A stretch of 64,000 nt of DNA from an uncultured Bacteroidia bacterium (GTDB taxonomy: Bacteria > Bacteroidota > Bacteroidia > Bacteroidales > UBA932): contig CADANY010000017.1 in the NCBI GenBank assembly GCA_902789395.1, positions 17,263-81,262 of the forward strand, read 5' to 3'. Shown here one piece after another: positions 63,646-64,000 of this stretch. A model generated the notes under the pieces. That model made no database searches and had not been told where the DNA came from. It worked only from the letters and a program-made list of their open reading frames with translations. Positions within the stretch are counted from its first letter, which is position 1. The number at the start of each line of letters is the position of its first letter. Position numbers and translations under genes: made by a program.

Positions 63646-64000
63646 ATCAATTAGTTACGACTTTCTGACTAAAGTTCAACTTTAACTAATTTCAGTTGAA
63701 ACTAGCTGAAATTCATAATCCGAAAAGGAGTTTGAGCTAGAGGGCGCTTTGGCACACAGCGTGGCACACGTGTGCCAGCGTGTGCCAAGAAAAAGGCCGT
63801 TTGGCACAAAAACTTACCGATATGGGGGCGCAGATAGAATGTTCCGTCTTCGATAAACACTGCTATGTCATAGTTCTTGATGACGACGAGCCAGTCCCCC
63901 AGATCTCTTTCTTTTTACCATCAAGATATTGATTTACAGCTCTTCCTGGGGTGTAATCAACTTTGTGTGCCACTCGTGTGCCATTTACCGCTCTCGTGTG
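63646..64000. other. Right-end region without an intact gene
   Basis: No intact gene is present. It contains an inverted repeat AATTTCAG/CTGAAATT (63688-63695 and 63706-63713) that may terminate mnmE transcription, although no T run follows. It also contains a cluster of GTGTGCC/GGCACAC words (63749-63788, 63803-63809, 63963-63984, 63995-64000), and a minus-strand coding-like stretch broken at a run of five C (63896-63900). Confidence 0.5.
63749..63788. repeat. Nested GGCACAC/GTGTGCC palindrome
   Basis: A perfect 14-bp palindrome GGCACACGTGTGCC (63763-63776) is flanked by TTGGCACAC (63749-63757) and GTGTGCCAA (63780-63788). The result is four copies of the same half-site in an outward-symmetric array. 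Two more direct copies lie at 63963-63984. The pattern suits a multimeric DNA-binding protein or recombinase arm sites. No recombinase gene is visible within the window. Confidence 0.65.

Noticed and set aside
63749..63830. Sigma-54 promoters suggested by TTGGCAC words
   Set aside because: The -24-like TGGCAC occurs repeatedly, but no TTGC lies 5 bp downstream in any copy, and the symmetric arrangement points to a repeat array instead.

Overview
The window is a gene-dense, mostly single-copy chromosomal segment from a member of the Bacteroidota, most likely a gut- or rumen-type Bacteroidales of moderately high GC. The evidence is the promoter style: -33 TTTG and -7 TAnnTTTG boxes 19-20 bp apart recur at many gene starts, and Shine-Dalgarno sequences are mostly absent. 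Lineage-typical genes agree: TamL lipoprotein, DUF3467, head-GIN DUF2807, PorT-like barrels, an Ig-like 'TGGPKD' lipoprotein, a long-armed Rho and an SDR-type threonine dehydrogenase. I cannot name the genus. No rRNA, tRNA, CRISPR array, insertion sequence or prophage was seen.

Layout. 1-3306: 3' end of a flavodiiron protein, a branched palindrome, then the divergent kbl and SDR threonine dehydrogenase pair (threonine to glycine plus acetyl-CoA). 3307-5170: a probable orphan small RNA, then a minus-strand maf-kdsC-DUF3467 operon. 5291-8610: a cassette of Tat-exported Gfo/Idh/MocA oxidoreductase, DUF1080 lipoprotein and TIM-barrel isomerase lipoprotein, which looks like a cell-envelope 3-keto-glycoside pathway. 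8724-15739: valS, a thioesterase, tatA-tatC, an ABC-F ATPase and DUF2807. 15710-18118: cinA, a degenerate PyrD-like protein and an XRE regulator. 18590-26738: queA, acyltransferase, mscS, Ca/Na antiporter, rlmD, lactonase and a DegT aminotransferase. 26856-30594: two small beta-barrels, a GNAT protein and rarA. 30595-31103: a roughly 440-bp imperfect palindrome. 31104-38063: tamL, an RNA methyltransferase, a GH13 amylase, DUF389 and PPi-dependent phosphofructokinase. 38257-47633: ligA, yihY, relA/spoT, an Ig-like lipoprotein, a PorT-like barrel and ispG. 47630-55859: psd, cdsA, ftsH, rsfS, birA, rpe, pepD and dnaA. 56144-63645: amidase, lptD, rho and mnmE. 63646-64000: no intact gene, but a cluster of GTGTGCC palindromes.

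Functional links. Envelope biogenesis dominates: kdsC and lptD (LPS), tamL, psd and cdsA (phospholipid), the amidase, ftsH and tatAC. The Tat pair could export the RR-signal oxidoreductase encoded a few kilobases upstream, whose two partner genes carry lipoprotein signals. Translation and stress functions are the second theme (valS, queA, rlmD, mnmE, rsfS, relA/spoT, rarA).

The most unusual material is non-coding. It comprises a 160-nt branched palindrome and a larger inverted repeat, both at convergent gene junctions; an orphan promoter-terminator pair giving a transcript of about 120 nt; several -7 boxes only 4-7 nt from the start codon, implying leaderless or nearly leaderless mRNAs; and an mnmE start codon that lies inside what looks like a dispersed repeat.
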